A stretch of 17,530 nt of DNA, from NCBI GenBank assembly GCA_964547995.1, contig CAZJRB010000141.1:1-17530 (forward strand). The letters are read 5' to 3'. The stretch is from CAZJRB01 sp964547995 (GTDB lineage: Bacteria > Planctomycetota > Planctomycetia > Pirellulales > Thermoguttaceae). Below are positions 6,501 through 14,222 of the stretch, in pieces (positions within the stretch are counted from its first letter, which is position 1; the number at the start of each line of letters is the position of its first letter). The notes beneath the pieces were generated by a model, which saw nothing but the letters and a program-made list of their open reading frames with translations, did no database searches and was not told where the DNA came from. A program made the translations under genes and the position numbers.

Positions 6501-9500
6501 TCGCATCGGTTCGGTGACCGCTTGCGTGATCGACGCCTGGGTCTGGCCGGGTTTGGTCCAGTAGCTTTGGATAACCTTGCGGCGGTGTTCGACCTCGACG
6601 TACGCCCGGGCCTTGTCGTAGCCGCTTCCCCAAAGGGCCGTGAACTTTTCGCCCGGCTCGATGGTCCAGGTTTCGGCGTCGAAGAGTTGCGCAATCCTGA
6701 TCGCCAGCTTTTTGGCGTCGGGATCGAGCACGCGGAGCGGCAGCCGGGCGGTCACTTTCTTGCCGAAGCGGTCCTGGGTCTCGAGCATCGCCCGGTACAT
6801 GCCGGCGCCGAGCTTGAAGGAGTACGAGACGTTGCCCTCGGCGTCGGTGGTGAATCCCCGCTCGAAGACCACCTCGCCCAACGGCCAGGAGACCGGGTTG
6901 GCGGGGTCGGGCTTGGGTTCCTTGTCCTTGGCGCCGGGGCGGCCGTAGTAGCGTCGTCCGCTGAGCCTCGGGCGGTAGACCTTGTTCGGTTCTTTCAGCT
7001 TATAGATCTTCAACGAGCCCTCGGCGCGCTGGCCGACGCCGTCGAGCGTTTGCGTCGCGATGGAGATTTCGACCGGCTTTTCGTCGGTCAGCCACGACGC
7101 CGCGCTGAGCGACGCCTGCAACGCGGTATAGCCGACGCGGACGAGCGTCTGGCCGGACCGCGTTTCGCCGGTCGTGTCGGTCACGTCGGCGTAGACGGTG
7201 TAGTGGAAGGTCGGCTCGTCCTTCTCGGGCACGGAGGGATCGGGCCTGGCGAGGAACTCGATGGTGAAGGAACCGTCCGGTTTGGTCACGGCCCGTCCGT
7301 GTGCGATTTCCTGGCTGCTGGTTTGCGGCTGCCGCCACCAGCAATACCACCCCCACCAGATCGGATAGCGGACCTGGCGGACGACGCGGTAGCGGACCTT
7401 GGCGCCGTTGATGGCCGCACCGGTGTAGGCCAGGGCCTTGCCCTTGAGGCTGACTTTGTCGCCCAGTTTTGGGGCGGTCTCCGGCTTGTCGAGCGTGACC
7501 TGGAACTTGGGGCGTTTGTATTCCTCGACGTTGAATTGCGTCGCGCCGTTCGGCTGGCCCTCGACGCGGATCGACATCCGGCCCATCAGCCGGTCGCGCG
7601 GGGCGGTGAAGCTGCCGGCGAACGAGCCGTAGTCGTTCGTGCGGTGCTTCCGCTTTTCGATCTCCTTCCCGTTGCGATCGCGGAAGACGACGGTCAGATC
7701 GCGGGCACCCAGCACATGGTAGTCGTCCTTCTGCTGGTCGACACGGATGCAGATGCCCTTGTACCGGATCGTCTGGCCGGGGCGGTAGAGCGAGCGGTCG
7801 GTGAAGAAGACCGTGCGTTCGTGCGGGCGGATGGTATAGTCGCGGCGGTAGTCGTAGTAATCGCGCATGGTGGCCAACTGCTGGCCCCTGTGCTCGGCCA
7901 AAATCGCGTAACCCTGGTTCTGTTTGGGCGAGAGCTTGAAGAGCCCGTCTTTGTCGGTCTTGGTCGAGGGCCCTGCGACACGGCCGCCGCGGGAGGTGCG
8001 GACCCAGGAGCGGATCTCTGCACCGGGGATCGGCTCGCCGGAGTTGGCTTCGAGGACGAAACCTTCGATGACGCCGGTGCCGTGCCGGGTCCGCATCACC
8101 AGCGCGAGGTCGCTGACCCACAGGGGAGTGAACTTTACCTGGTTGTTCTTGTCGCCAAACTTCGGCTCGTGGCTGGAGACGAGGTAGTAGAACCCCGGTT
8201 TGAGATTCTTGGGTGCGGGCAGTTCCTCGACCCGTTCGTGGTAATCCTTGGTGGCGGGCAAGTCGGCCGACCATTCGAGAGCCGGCTTCTTGGCCAGCAG
8301 GACCTGCCGCTCTTTCTGATCGAGGTATTCCGGGCGGTGGCGGCGCTTGATCAGTTGCTCCCAGTCGTAGGGAACCGCGCGGAAGTAGACCTTTGTGAGG
8401 TTGCGGTAGCGGACTTCGATCGTCGGCAGCGGATCGTTCCAGACTCGTTCGGTGGTGATATTGGACGATTTGGCCTCGATCTGCTGGATCAGGTTGAAGC
8501 AGCTTGCGCCGCCGGCGCTGTTGGGGAAGGCCCCGAAGCCCCGCTTGGCGAGCTTGCGGGCCTCGACCAGGTCGCCCTCGCCCCGCAGGACCGATGCCCA
8601 TTGGAAGAGCGCCTGGGCGGCGATCGGGCTGTCGCCCCACTTATCGGTGAAACGCTTCATCGTTGCTTTGAACAGCTTGTTCTTGTCTTCGCCGAAGGCC
8701 TTGTTCTTTCCGAACACGAGCCGTGCGAGATCGGCGTCGATCAACGCCGTCTTGTCTTTGTCGCCGGCGTGGAATTTCAATAGGTTCTGATAGAGCCGGA
8801 TCGCCTTGAGTGTGAGCGACTGCTCGTCGGTCGTCTCGGGCTCCCATTTCACAAACTCATCGGCCGGAGCGAAGATCGGGCCGTCGGCCATCAGCTCGAA
8901 CGTGTCTTCGGCCTTGGCGCCCGCTTGCGTGCCCGAGGCGTAGAACTGCAAGGCGTTGTGCGCGAGGAAATCGTACATGGTCGGCCGGTAGTTGTCGGGT
9001 ACGGTTCCCTTGGTCAGCAGATCGTCGTACTTGGCGACGGGCGTGGCCTTGAGCGTTTTTTCGGCTGCGAGGGCCTTGGTGAACTGCTTGTCGATTTCGG
9101 CCAGAATCCGCTTGAGGTCCCAGGTCGTGAAGTCCTTGCCGGGCGGTTCGGCCGTCTGTGTGCGGCGCAGGAATCGCCAGCGATTCTGCTGGAAGTAGTG
9201 CCAGTACCAGTTGGCCAGGATGGCGTCCATGATGGGCACCATCTCCTTGGGTGCCTTGGCGATTTCGGCCTCCATCCGGGTGATCTTTTCCTCGGGCTTG
9301 TTGCCCTGGATGTTCCCCTCCAGCGCGATTTTCCGGCCGATGGCCTTGATGGCTTCGCCGTAGGCCTTGTCCTTGAGCGCCCCGGCGATGATCGGCTCCA
9401 GGTGCTCGATGGCCGTCTTGGGCAGGCCCTTCTTGATGGCCTCGTCAACCTTCTTCCACTGGGCCTGGCGTGAGGTTTCTTTGGGGGCTTCCGCAGAGAC

Positions 9501-9554
9501 CGACGGGCAAAAGACAATCGCGGCCAGCAACAGGATCGCAAGCAGTTTTTTCAT
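3519..9554 (-). CDS. Exported bacterial alpha-2-macroglobulin with thioester
   Basis: A 2011-residue protein. A signal peptide (about 1-21, ending SVSA) targets it for export; VFC at 14-16 is not a good lipobox. A TPR-like helical region lies near 290-350, a carboxypeptidase-regulatory/Ig-like module near 490-570 (GVIEGFVLEANSGEPIPGAE), and the macroglobulin signature RSLYRPGQT at 587-595. An Ala/Gly/Met/Lys-rich low-complexity stretch near 1165-1240 is in the position of a protease bait. The A2M core starts near 1250, followed by CAEQ at 1479-1482 (the reactive Cys-Gln thioester, within YPHQCAEQ), the helical thioester domain with PDGSWPW at 1576, and a C-terminal bMG10-like module. Family members trap proteases by bait cleavage and thioester linkage. 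No pbpC partner is adjacent. The ribosome-binding site is weak (GAGAA). Confidence 0.93.
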   Translation of the reverse strand: MKKLLAILLLAAIVFCPSVSAEAPKETSRQAQWKKVDEAIKKGLPKTAIEHLEPIIAGALKDKAYGEAIKAIGRKIALEGNIQGNKPEEKITRMEAEIAKAPKEMVPIMDAILANWYWHYFQQNRWRFLRRTQTAEPPGKDFTTWDLKRILAEIDKQFTKALAAEKTLKATPVAKYDDLLTKGTVPDNYRPTMYDFLAHNALQFYASGTQAGAKAEDTFELMADGPIFAPADEFVKWEPETTDEQSLTLKAIRLYQNLLKFHAGDKDKTALIDADLARLVFGKNKAFGEDKNKLFKATMKRFTDKWGDSPIAAQALFQWASVLRGEGDLVEARKLAKRGFGAFPNSAGGASCFNLIQQIEAKSSNITTERVWNDPLPTIEVRYRNLTKVYFRAVPYDWEQLIKRRHRPEYLDQKERQVLLAKKPALEWSADLPATKDYHERVEELPAPKNLKPGFYYLVSSHEPKFGDKNNQVKFTPLWVSDLALVMRTRHGTGVIEGFVLEANSGEPIPGAEIRSWVRTSRGGRVAGPSTKTDKDGLFKLSPKQNQGYAILAEHRGQQLATMRDYYDYRRDYTIRPHERTVFFTDRSLYRPGQTIRYKGICIRVDQQKDDYHVLGARDLTVVFRDRNGKEIEKRKHRTNDYGSFAGSFTAPRDRLMGRMSIRVEGQPNGATQFNVEEYKRPKFQVTLDKPETAPKLGDKVSLKGKALAYTGAAINGAKVRYRVVRQVRYPIWWGWYCWWRQPQTSSQEIAHGRAVTKPDGSFTIEFLARPDPSVPEKDEPTFHYTVYADVTDTTGETRSGQTLVRVGYTALQASLSAASWLTDEKPVEISIATQTLDGVGQRAEGSLKIYKLKEPNKVYRPRLSGRRYYGRPGAKDKEPKPDPANPVSWPLGEVVFERGFTTDAEGNVSYSFKLGAGMYRAMLETQDRFGKKVTARLPLRVLDPDAKKLAIRIAQLFDAETWTIEPGEKFTALWGSGYDKARAYVEVEHRRKVIQSYWTKPGQTQASITQAVTEPMRGGFTVRVTMVRENRAFLHSRKVNVPWTNKNLTVKWEHFVSKLQPAQKETWTAVITGPDAKKAVAEMVATLYDASLDAYKPHHWMQRFNVFRQDYSNLSSQFENALRQLQHLQGNWPVASKHVQWTYRSFPHDIIANFWGYQYFGRGGRPGMALKSGARRSVAAAGAPAMEMAMDAAAAPPGAPTNGGNRLAAKRKMSAFGGAAKENARNGGGQQAPQAKGPDLTKVAARKNLNETAFFFPHLISEKNGEVKLEFTMPEALTEWNFFGFAHDKQLRSGYLQDKAVTSKDIMVQPNAPRFLREGDVLEFTVKVSNQSAARQTGKVRLTLADARTAKSVDAQLGNTATDLSFDIPSKESKSYSWKLTVPDGMGFLSYKAIGSTGKLSDGEEGYLPVLSRRIFVTESLPLPIRGPATKKFVFQKLLDSGKSKTLKQENVVVQMVSNPSWYAVMALPYLMEYPHQCAEQIFNRLYANSLARHIANSDPKIRRVFDQWKGTPALDSPMEKNQDLKAVMLEETPWLRQAKKESQARRDVGILFDDNRLNSETRRALNQLTQMQKPDGSWPWFPGGRGNWYITCYITTGFGRMRHLGVDIKVDPAVRSLNYLDSWIDRRYRDILKHGDKDANHMSPSIAFYLYGRSFFLKDKPVAKKHKEAVDYFLAQAKKYWLKVANRQSQAHMAIALKRFGDKPAAQGIMRSIKERSVSNEELGMFWRDLELSWWWYRAPIETQAMMIEAFDEVMGDAKAVEECKVWLLKQKQTQDWKTTKATADAVYALLLRGTDLLASDELVEVSLAGKLIKPEKVEAGTGFYEQRFTGPEIKPQMGEITVKKIDKGVAWGAVHWQYLEDMSKVTPYEGTPLTLKKALYTKVNTKTGPVLKPVAGPLAVGDELVVRIVLRVDRDMEYVHLKDQRGSGTEPVNVLSRYKYQDGLAYYESTRDVASHFFIDYLPKGTYVFEYSTRVVHRGQYQTGMAQIQCMYAPEFNSHSESFNLVVK

Positions 9555-9633
9555 GTTCGTTCTCGCTTTTTGTTAGGGTCAACCGGTATTTCCCGGTTTT
9601 TGAGTGCGTGTGTTTCACGTGTCGACAAGAAGT

Positions 9634-9663
9634 AGTCTAACCGCTGGAGGCGGACACGGTCCA
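9634..9663 (-). promoter_or_regulatory. Candidate promoter for alpha-2-macroglobulin gene
   Basis: On the minus strand TGGACC (9663-9658), 18-base spacer, TAGACT (9639-9634), giving a leader of about 75 bases that contains the AACCGG/CCGGTT inverted repeat. Both hexamers are 4/6, so support is moderate to weak. Confidence 0.3.
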
Positions 9664-9922
9664 CCGTATGCCGTTTGACGTGTGGCAGCCACCAAAAGTT
9701 CCACCAATTTGCCGCTCCGCGAGCATCCCCCCCTATTGTACGTAGAGTGGCGGTGAGTTGCCCGTCGCCGTGGCCGACCTGCGGTGGAGATTTCGTTGAC
9801 CGTACTCGTGGTACATTCTTCTTATCAAGTTGCCGGGCGGTTCTGTTTTCTGTTCAAGTAGTTCTACCATTCCCAAGTATCCGGGCCAAACGTCCGAACG
9901 AACAATACTCCGCGCCCATCCC

Positions 9923-9952
9923 TTGACGCTCGCATCTGTAGCGCGGGATACT
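9923..9952 (+). promoter_or_regulatory. Candidate promoter for FAD oxidoreductase gene
   Basis: TTGACG (9923-9928), 18-base spacer, GATACT (9947-9952), placing the transcript start about 20 bases before the ATG at 9980. The -35 is 5/6 and the -10 is 4/6. Confidence 0.4.
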
Positions 9953-9979
9953 GATGGGGTATTCCGGCGGGAGCGAGCA

Positions 9980-11608
9980 ATGAACGACCTGCTCAGAAGT
10001 GCTTATGACGGCATTATTATCGGCGGCGGGCACAACGGTCTGATTGCCGCCGCGTACCTGGCCAAGGCCGGAAAGTCGGTCTGCGTGCTCGAGCGGCGGG
10101 CCGTGCTCGGCGGCAGCACCGTGACCGAGGAGCTCTGGCCCGGCTACAAGGTCTCGACCGCCGCCTACGTCGTCAGCCTGCTGCGGCCGGAGATCATCCG
10201 CCAGTTGCGGCTTGAGCACTACGGGCTGAACATTCTGCCGCGCAACCCGTCGTCGTTCACTCCCTTGTCCGACGGCCGGTCTCTGTTGATGGGTGCGGAC
10301 CGGGCGATGACGCTTCGCGAGATCGCCAAGTTCAGCCGGAAGGATGCCGAGGCGTATCCCCGCTATACCCGGCTGTTGGAGCGGGTTGCCGCGGTGCTCG
10401 AGCCGGTGTTTGCCGAGGCGGCGCCCGACCCGCTGCCGCTTCCGAAGAGCCGGCGCAGGATCGGCGCGGGCAAACGGCTCCGCGACGCGCGAAAGCTCTG
10501 GAAGCTGTATCGGGCGATGTCGGGGCTGGGCGAGGACCTGCCCGAGGCCATCGAGTTGCTCACCGCGGCAGCCCGGCCGATTCTGGATCGGCACTTCGAG
10601 ACCGAGGCGCTGAAGACCACACTCGCCACCGACGCGATCATCGGCGCGTTCGCCTCGGTTTCCTCTCCCGGCACCGCCTACGTTTTGTTGCACCACGTCA
10701 TGGGCACGGCCGGCGGGGCCCGCGGCGTGTGGGGATACGTCGAAGGCGGAATGGGATCCCTGGCAACCGCGCTGGAACGGGCGTGCGGCGATCTGCGGGT
10801 CGACGTCCGGCGGGAAGCCGAAGTGGTGAAAATCCTCACCGCCGGCGGCCGCGCTGCCGGTGTTGCCCTGGCCGACGGCACTCAGCTTGCCGCGCGAGTC
10901 GTCGGCTCGACCGTGGACGCCCACCTGACCTTTGAGAAGCTGTTGGACCCGGGCGAGCTGCCCGACTGGTTCCGTAAGGAAGTCGCCCGGATCGACTATG
11001 CCTCGGCCACGGCAAAGATCAACGTGGCGCTGGCCGAGCCGCCGCAGTTCACCTGCGCCCCGTCCGACGGCGTCGCACCGCACCACCACGGGACGATGCA
11101 CATCTCGCCGACGCTCGACTACATGGAACGGGCCTACGACGACGCCAAGTACGGCCGGCCGAGCGACGAGCCGATTCTCGAAATCACGCTCCCGACGAGT
11201 GTCGATAGGACAATCGCCCCTGAGGGGAAACACCTGATGTCGATCTTCGTGCAGTATGCGCCTTACCGGCTGGCCGAGGGGAGCTGGGACGAGATCAAGG
11301 AGGGCTTTGCCGACCGGTGCATCGAGGTGCTGGCCCGCTACGCCCCGAACGTGCCGGGGGCCGTCGAGCGCCGGCAGGTCATTAGTCCGCTTGACCTGGA
11401 ACGGACGTTCTCCCTGACCGGCGGGAACATCATGCAGGGGGCGATGAACCTCGACCGGTTGTACGCCATGCGGCCGGTGGCCGGCTGGGCCGATCACCGC
11501 ACGCCGATCCGCGGCCTTTACCTCTGCGGCGCGGCGAGCCATCCGGGCGGCGGCGTCATGGGGGCGTGCGGAAGGAACGCGGCGGTCGAGATACTGCGGG
11601 ATTTTTAG
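9980..11608 (+). CDS. FAD-dependent oxidoreductase, PYROXD2/CrtI-like
   Basis: A 542-residue enzyme of the phytoene-desaturase-related amine-oxidase-fold family. The N-terminal Rossmann motif is GGGHNG at 15-20, with E38 in VLERR as the ribose-binding acid. GGSTVTEELWPGY is the expected following loop, and the C-terminal FAD block RGLYLCGAASHPGGGVMGACGRNA completes the site. The motif style is closest to PYROXD2 (COG1233) rather than to true carotenoid desaturases, and no carotenoid genes are nearby. The substrate is unknown. The ATG at 9980 is chosen because GGGAG (9969-9973) precedes it and the Rossmann strand begins just after; the longer frame from 9830 has no homologous-looking sequence. 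Its stop overlaps the stop of the convergent URO-D-like gene by 4 bases. Confidence 0.85.
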   Translation: MNDLLRSAYDGIIIGGGHNGLIAAAYLAKAGKSVCVLERRAVLGGSTVTEELWPGYKVSTAAYVVSLLRPEIIRQLRLEHYGLNILPRNPSSFTPLSDGRSLLMGADRAMTLREIAKFSRKDAEAYPRYTRLLERVAAVLEPVFAEAAPDPLPLPKSRRRIGAGKRLRDARKLWKLYRAMSGLGEDLPEAIELLTAAARPILDRHFETEALKTTLATDAIIGAFASVSSPGTAYVLLHHVMGTAGGARGVWGYVEGGMGSLATALERACGDLRVDVRREAEVVKILTAGGRAAGVALADGTQLAARVVGSTVDAHLTFEKLLDPGELPDWFRKEVARIDYASATAKINVALAEPPQFTCAPSDGVAPHHHGTMHISPTLDYMERAYDDAKYGRPSDEPILEITLPTSVDRTIAPEGKHLMSIFVQYAPYRLAEGSWDEIKEGFADRCIEVLARYAPNVPGAVERRQVISPLDLERTFSLTGGNIMQGAMNLDRLYAMRPVAGWADHRTPIRGLYLCGAASHPGGGVMGACGRNAAVEILRDF

Positions 11609-12708
11609 GATGGGGGATGAGAAGGATGCCCCGCGGCATATTCCTCGCGCAGCGACTCGACCTCCTCGAAAATCGCTGTAATCTGCTCGTCGGCGACCTG
11701 CTGGTCCATGTTGATGCAGCAGACGCCGGTCAGATAGGGGTTGGCGGAATCACGGACCAGCCGGCGGATCGTGCGGCGGATCTCGTCGGGGGACTGCTTG
11801 ACGATCTCGACCGGGCTGTAACGGATGTTCAGGAACGTGTCGGGCAGATGCTCGCGCAGCCGTGCCACGTCGCCCGGCCAGCCGACGTCGAGAAAATCGA
11901 GGTGCGGCAACTTCGCGAACGATTCGGCAAAGCGGTGCGGGTCCTCGCCGCAGTAGTGGATTCCGAACGGGCGGTGCCGCCGGCTCCACTCGACGTCGTA
12001 CGGCATCAGGAATCTCTCGTAAGCGGCAACCGAGATCATTACGTGCGAACACTCGCTGTGCAAGTGGACGGGCCGGGGAATGCCCGCCACGTTGCGGTTG
12101 ACGCTGATCGAGGTCGTGCCGGTTTCCCTCGCGATGCCGGCTGTGAATCGGTCGATGACCTCGCCGACGTCCGCAAAGAGCTTCGAGACGTTTTCCGGTT
12201 GGTCCATCATGTCCATGAAGAGCGACTGCCCGCGGAGATCCAAGGCGATGTTGAGGATGCCGGCCCAGTTGACGTCGCCGGTGAGTCCGCCGTGCTTCGT
12301 CTTCAGCGAGCCGGCGAGGTTTTCGAACTTCTTGAACGCGGGGCTTTCAAATGCCGCGTCGGGGGACACCGCGAGTGAATCGAGGTCCGCAGGAATCACT
12401 TGCGGGGCCGCATCTTCGAGATATTCGACCCGGCACCCGAGCATCTCCGAGACCAGGAACCCGGCCGCCAGATGGACCGCCCCCACTTGCGGCACGTCCT
12501 TGTCCCGGTCCTTGCCGAGCCCGAACCGCCCCCAGCGGTCGTAGAGCGCCGCTTCCATCTTCCGCTCGACTTCGACCCGGCGGGCAGGGTGGAAAAAGAA
12601 ATCCTCGTCGAACGCGATGCCCTCGTGGCGATGCCACCACGCCGGCCCGAGCACGATGTCGACCGGGAGCATCGGGTTTTGCAGAGCTTCGTTTCGATGG
12701 TGCTTCAT
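11605..12708 (-). CDS. URO-D/MtaA-fold protein of unknown substrate
   Basis: A 367-residue protein resembling the uroporphyrinogen decarboxylase superfamily, which includes MtaA/CmuA-type cobamide methyltransferases. Visible landmarks are a TIM-barrel-like succession, HSECSHVMIS in the middle, HYCGEDPHRF at 251-260, LDFLDVGWPGDVARLREHLPD, and GVCCIN near 328-333. The H251-x-C253 pair with C330/C331 resembles the His-x-Cys...Cys zinc ligands of MtaA/MtbA methyltransferases, whereas true HemE enzymes lack them; this is my inference. It is not a haem-synthesis HemE: the N-terminus differs and no hem genes are near. It lies 18 bases downstream of uxaE on the same strand, so the two are very likely one operon. 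The stop overlaps the convergent FAD gene by 4 bases. Confidence 0.7.
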   Translation of the reverse strand: MKHHRNEALQNPMLPVDIVLGPAWWHRHEGIAFDEDFFFHPARRVEVERKMEAALYDRWGRFGLGKDRDKDVPQVGAVHLAAGFLVSEMLGCRVEYLEDAAPQVIPADLDSLAVSPDAAFESPAFKKFENLAGSLKTKHGGLTGDVNWAGILNIALDLRGQSLFMDMMDQPENVSKLFADVGEVIDRFTAGIARETGTTSISVNRNVAGIPRPVHLHSECSHVMISVAAYERFLMPYDVEWSRRHRPFGIHYCGEDPHRFAESFAKLPHLDFLDVGWPGDVARLREHLPDTFLNIRYSPVEIVKQSPDEIRRTIRRLVRDSANPYLTGVCCINMDQQVADEQITAIFEEVESLREEYAAGHPSHPPS

Positions 12709-12726
12709 CGGGCGATTCCCACGGCG

Positions 12727-13977
12727 TTATTCACCAAAGAACAGCGGACGGATATGGCGATCGTAGATGTTTTCGGCAACGTTTTCGGCAATCACCTCGG
12801 CGTGCTTCTCCAGTGCATCGAGGAAGCGGTTGCCCATCTCCGCGGCCACCTTGTACGCCACGTGCAAGAGTTGCCGGAGATTGGGATTGTACGCGGCACA
12901 CGCTGGATCGTGCCGCAAGGCCGACGCAAAGGCGTCCCCGTCCCACGCGCTGACGGTTTCCGCGGACGGCAGGGCCGTTGGGTCGATATCGACGACTGAT
13001 GCGTACGGGCCATAGAGTTCGCCGAACCGGTCGAGCGAATTCCTGTAGATTGTCTTGGCGATTGCCAGCCCGTCGTCACCCGCACTGGCCAGCCCGATCA
13101 ACTCTTCGAGCCACGTGGTGCCGGCTGTCTTCAGGTGTACCCCGGCGTTGAATTTCCCAATCGCCTCGTGCATGGGACCGTAGATCGAGAATTTGTCGCT
13201 GCCGGAATGGACGCTCAGCTTCAGGTTTTCGGGCAGGGTGAAATGCTCGACGGCATAAGCGATCACGGCAATGTCCTGCTCGAACTCCCTGGCGAACTGC
13301 GCCGCGTCGCCCACGTAATCCACCCCCTTGTTGAATCGCCCGGTGAATCGCGGGGCTATCGTCTGGGCGGGAATCCCTTCGTCGGCGACCGCCGCAAGGA
13401 TCAACAGCATCTCTGCCGGCGTCTGCGGCTGCTCGGTCTCGTCCATCGACACCTCGGTCACGAAATTGCCGGCGCCCTTGGCCTGTTCGATGCGGCGATA
13501 GGTGCAGCCCGCCTCGCGGACGGCGCGAAGAAATTTCCGCGCCGCATTCTCGATCGTTTCACCGGAGATTACGAACTCCCCGTCAATGCCCGGTATCTGC
13601 AAGCAACCGGCGCACGTGCGGTGCTTCTCCACGAACTTCGCCAGGTCGTCTGCGGCCGGCTCGGCACCGATGTAATCGGCCACGTCGAGCGTGAAAAAGT
13701 CGCTCGACGCCAGGAAACCGTCGACCGTCTCCAAGCCGATATGATCGGCGTCGACGAAGTAGGGGCCCGTCCATCCGCATTTCCTCACGGCGTCGTCCGC
13801 CTCGCTGCGGACGCCCTCGGGGGTGGTGCCGACGATCGCGTGCTCGCGGTGGGACTTGTTCCAGACGGGGGCAAGGGGGAGCCCCGCTTCGTTCGCCCGG
13901 ATGATCGCTCCGAGTTGCGCGGCGCCTTCGCGGCCGAAGCGATCGCCGATGCCCATGGAATACTTCGGAAGTTGCAA
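12727..13977 (-). CDS. uxaE: Tagaturonate epimerase family protein (UxaE)
   Basis: A 416-residue protein that fits the UxaE family, enzymes that epimerise D-tagaturonate to D-fructuronate in the galacturonate branch of hexuronate catabolism. Family features recognised: the opening PKYSMGIGDRFGREG, APVWNKSHREHAIVG, GPYFVDADHIGLETVDGF, and the central LSVHSGSDKFSIYGP with H257, a probable active-site or metal region. Length matches the family as I recall it. The start at 13977 has AGGAAG seven bases upstream. No other uronate genes (uxaC, uxuA, kdgK) are in the window; the only operon partner is the URO-D-like gene downstream. An inverted-repeat element lies just upstream. The reaction is assigned by similarity in memory, so substrate specificity is less certain than family. 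Confidence 0.75.
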   Translation of the reverse strand: MQLPKYSMGIGDRFGREGAAQLGAIIRANEAGLPLAPVWNKSHREHAIVGTTPEGVRSEADDAVRKCGWTGPYFVDADHIGLETVDGFLASSDFFTLDVADYIGAEPAADDLAKFVEKHRTCAGCLQIPGIDGEFVISGETIENAARKFLRAVREAGCTYRRIEQAKGAGNFVTEVSMDETEQPQTPAEMLLILAAVADEGIPAQTIAPRFTGRFNKGVDYVGDAAQFAREFEQDIAVIAYAVEHFTLPENLKLSVHSGSDKFSIYGPMHEAIGKFNAGVHLKTAGTTWLEELIGLASAGDDGLAIAKTIYRNSLDRFGELYGPYASVVDIDPTALPSAETVSAWDGDAFASALRHDPACAAYNPNLRQLLHVAYKVAAEMGNRFLDALEKHAEVIAENVAENIYDRHIRPLFFGE

Positions 13978-14026
13978 TGCGGTGCTTCCTTTGCCGGGGA
14001 AGAGTGAGATCGGCTTCCAGCCTCGC

Positions 14027-14163
14027 GACCAAGAAAGCAGGGGGCACCTGCCCCCGGCCCGATCGGGAGACGAACGGAGCTGCGAGCGATCAAGAAAGGG
14101 CGTGCAATACCGGAGGACACGTTCCCCTTGATGGCCCGGGGGCAGGTGCCCCCTACTTTGGTC
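14027..14163. repeat. MITE-like inverted-repeat element upstream of uxaE
   Basis: Arms GGGGGCACCTGCCCCCGG-type at 14040-14060 and 14133-14153 are 21-bp reverse complements with one mismatch. Pairing resumes outward after a 2-3 base offset (GACCAAGAAAGC at the left, CTTTGGTC at the right). About 70 bases of non-coding sequence lie between the arms. It occupies most of the 245-bp gap between uxaE and the flavoprotein gene, so any uxaE promoter must be inside it or within the ~50 bases to its left. Confidence 0.75.
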
Positions 14164-14222
14164 TCTTGTTCAGCGATGTTTTCATTCGCAGGTATTTGCC
14201 CCACTTGGTTCTTTCGCATTCC

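Larger units (their letters stand above)
9555..9979. other. 425-bp divergent intergenic region
   Basis: No gene is seen. It separates the minus-strand alpha-2-macroglobulin from the plus-strand FAD oxidoreductase and should hold both promoters. Candidates are listed separately at 9634-9663 (minus) and 9923-9952 (plus); a weaker plus one is TTGACC (9796-9801)-N18-TCTTAT (9820-9825). A 6-bp inverted repeat AACCGG/CCGGTT with a 6-base loop (9581-9598) lies in the alpha-2-macroglobulin leader and, read on the plus strand, runs into a short T-tract. Confidence 0.6.

Noticed and set aside
5070..8783. A 1237-codon open frame on the plus strand opposite the alpha-2-macroglobulin gene
   Set aside because: It mirrors the codon bias of the real gene on the other strand, has no recognisable domain, and the opposite frame carries clear signal peptide, macroglobulin and thioester motifs.
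9830..9979. N-terminal extension of the FAD oxidoreductase
   Set aside because: The extra 50 residues look like translated spacer, while the ATG at 9980 has a ribosome-binding site and starts just before the Rossmann strand.
9854..11542. A 562-codon minus-strand frame opposite the FAD oxidoreductase
   Set aside because: Antisense shadow of a gene with an unmistakable Rossmann motif; its own translation is Arg/Gly/His-rich without motifs.
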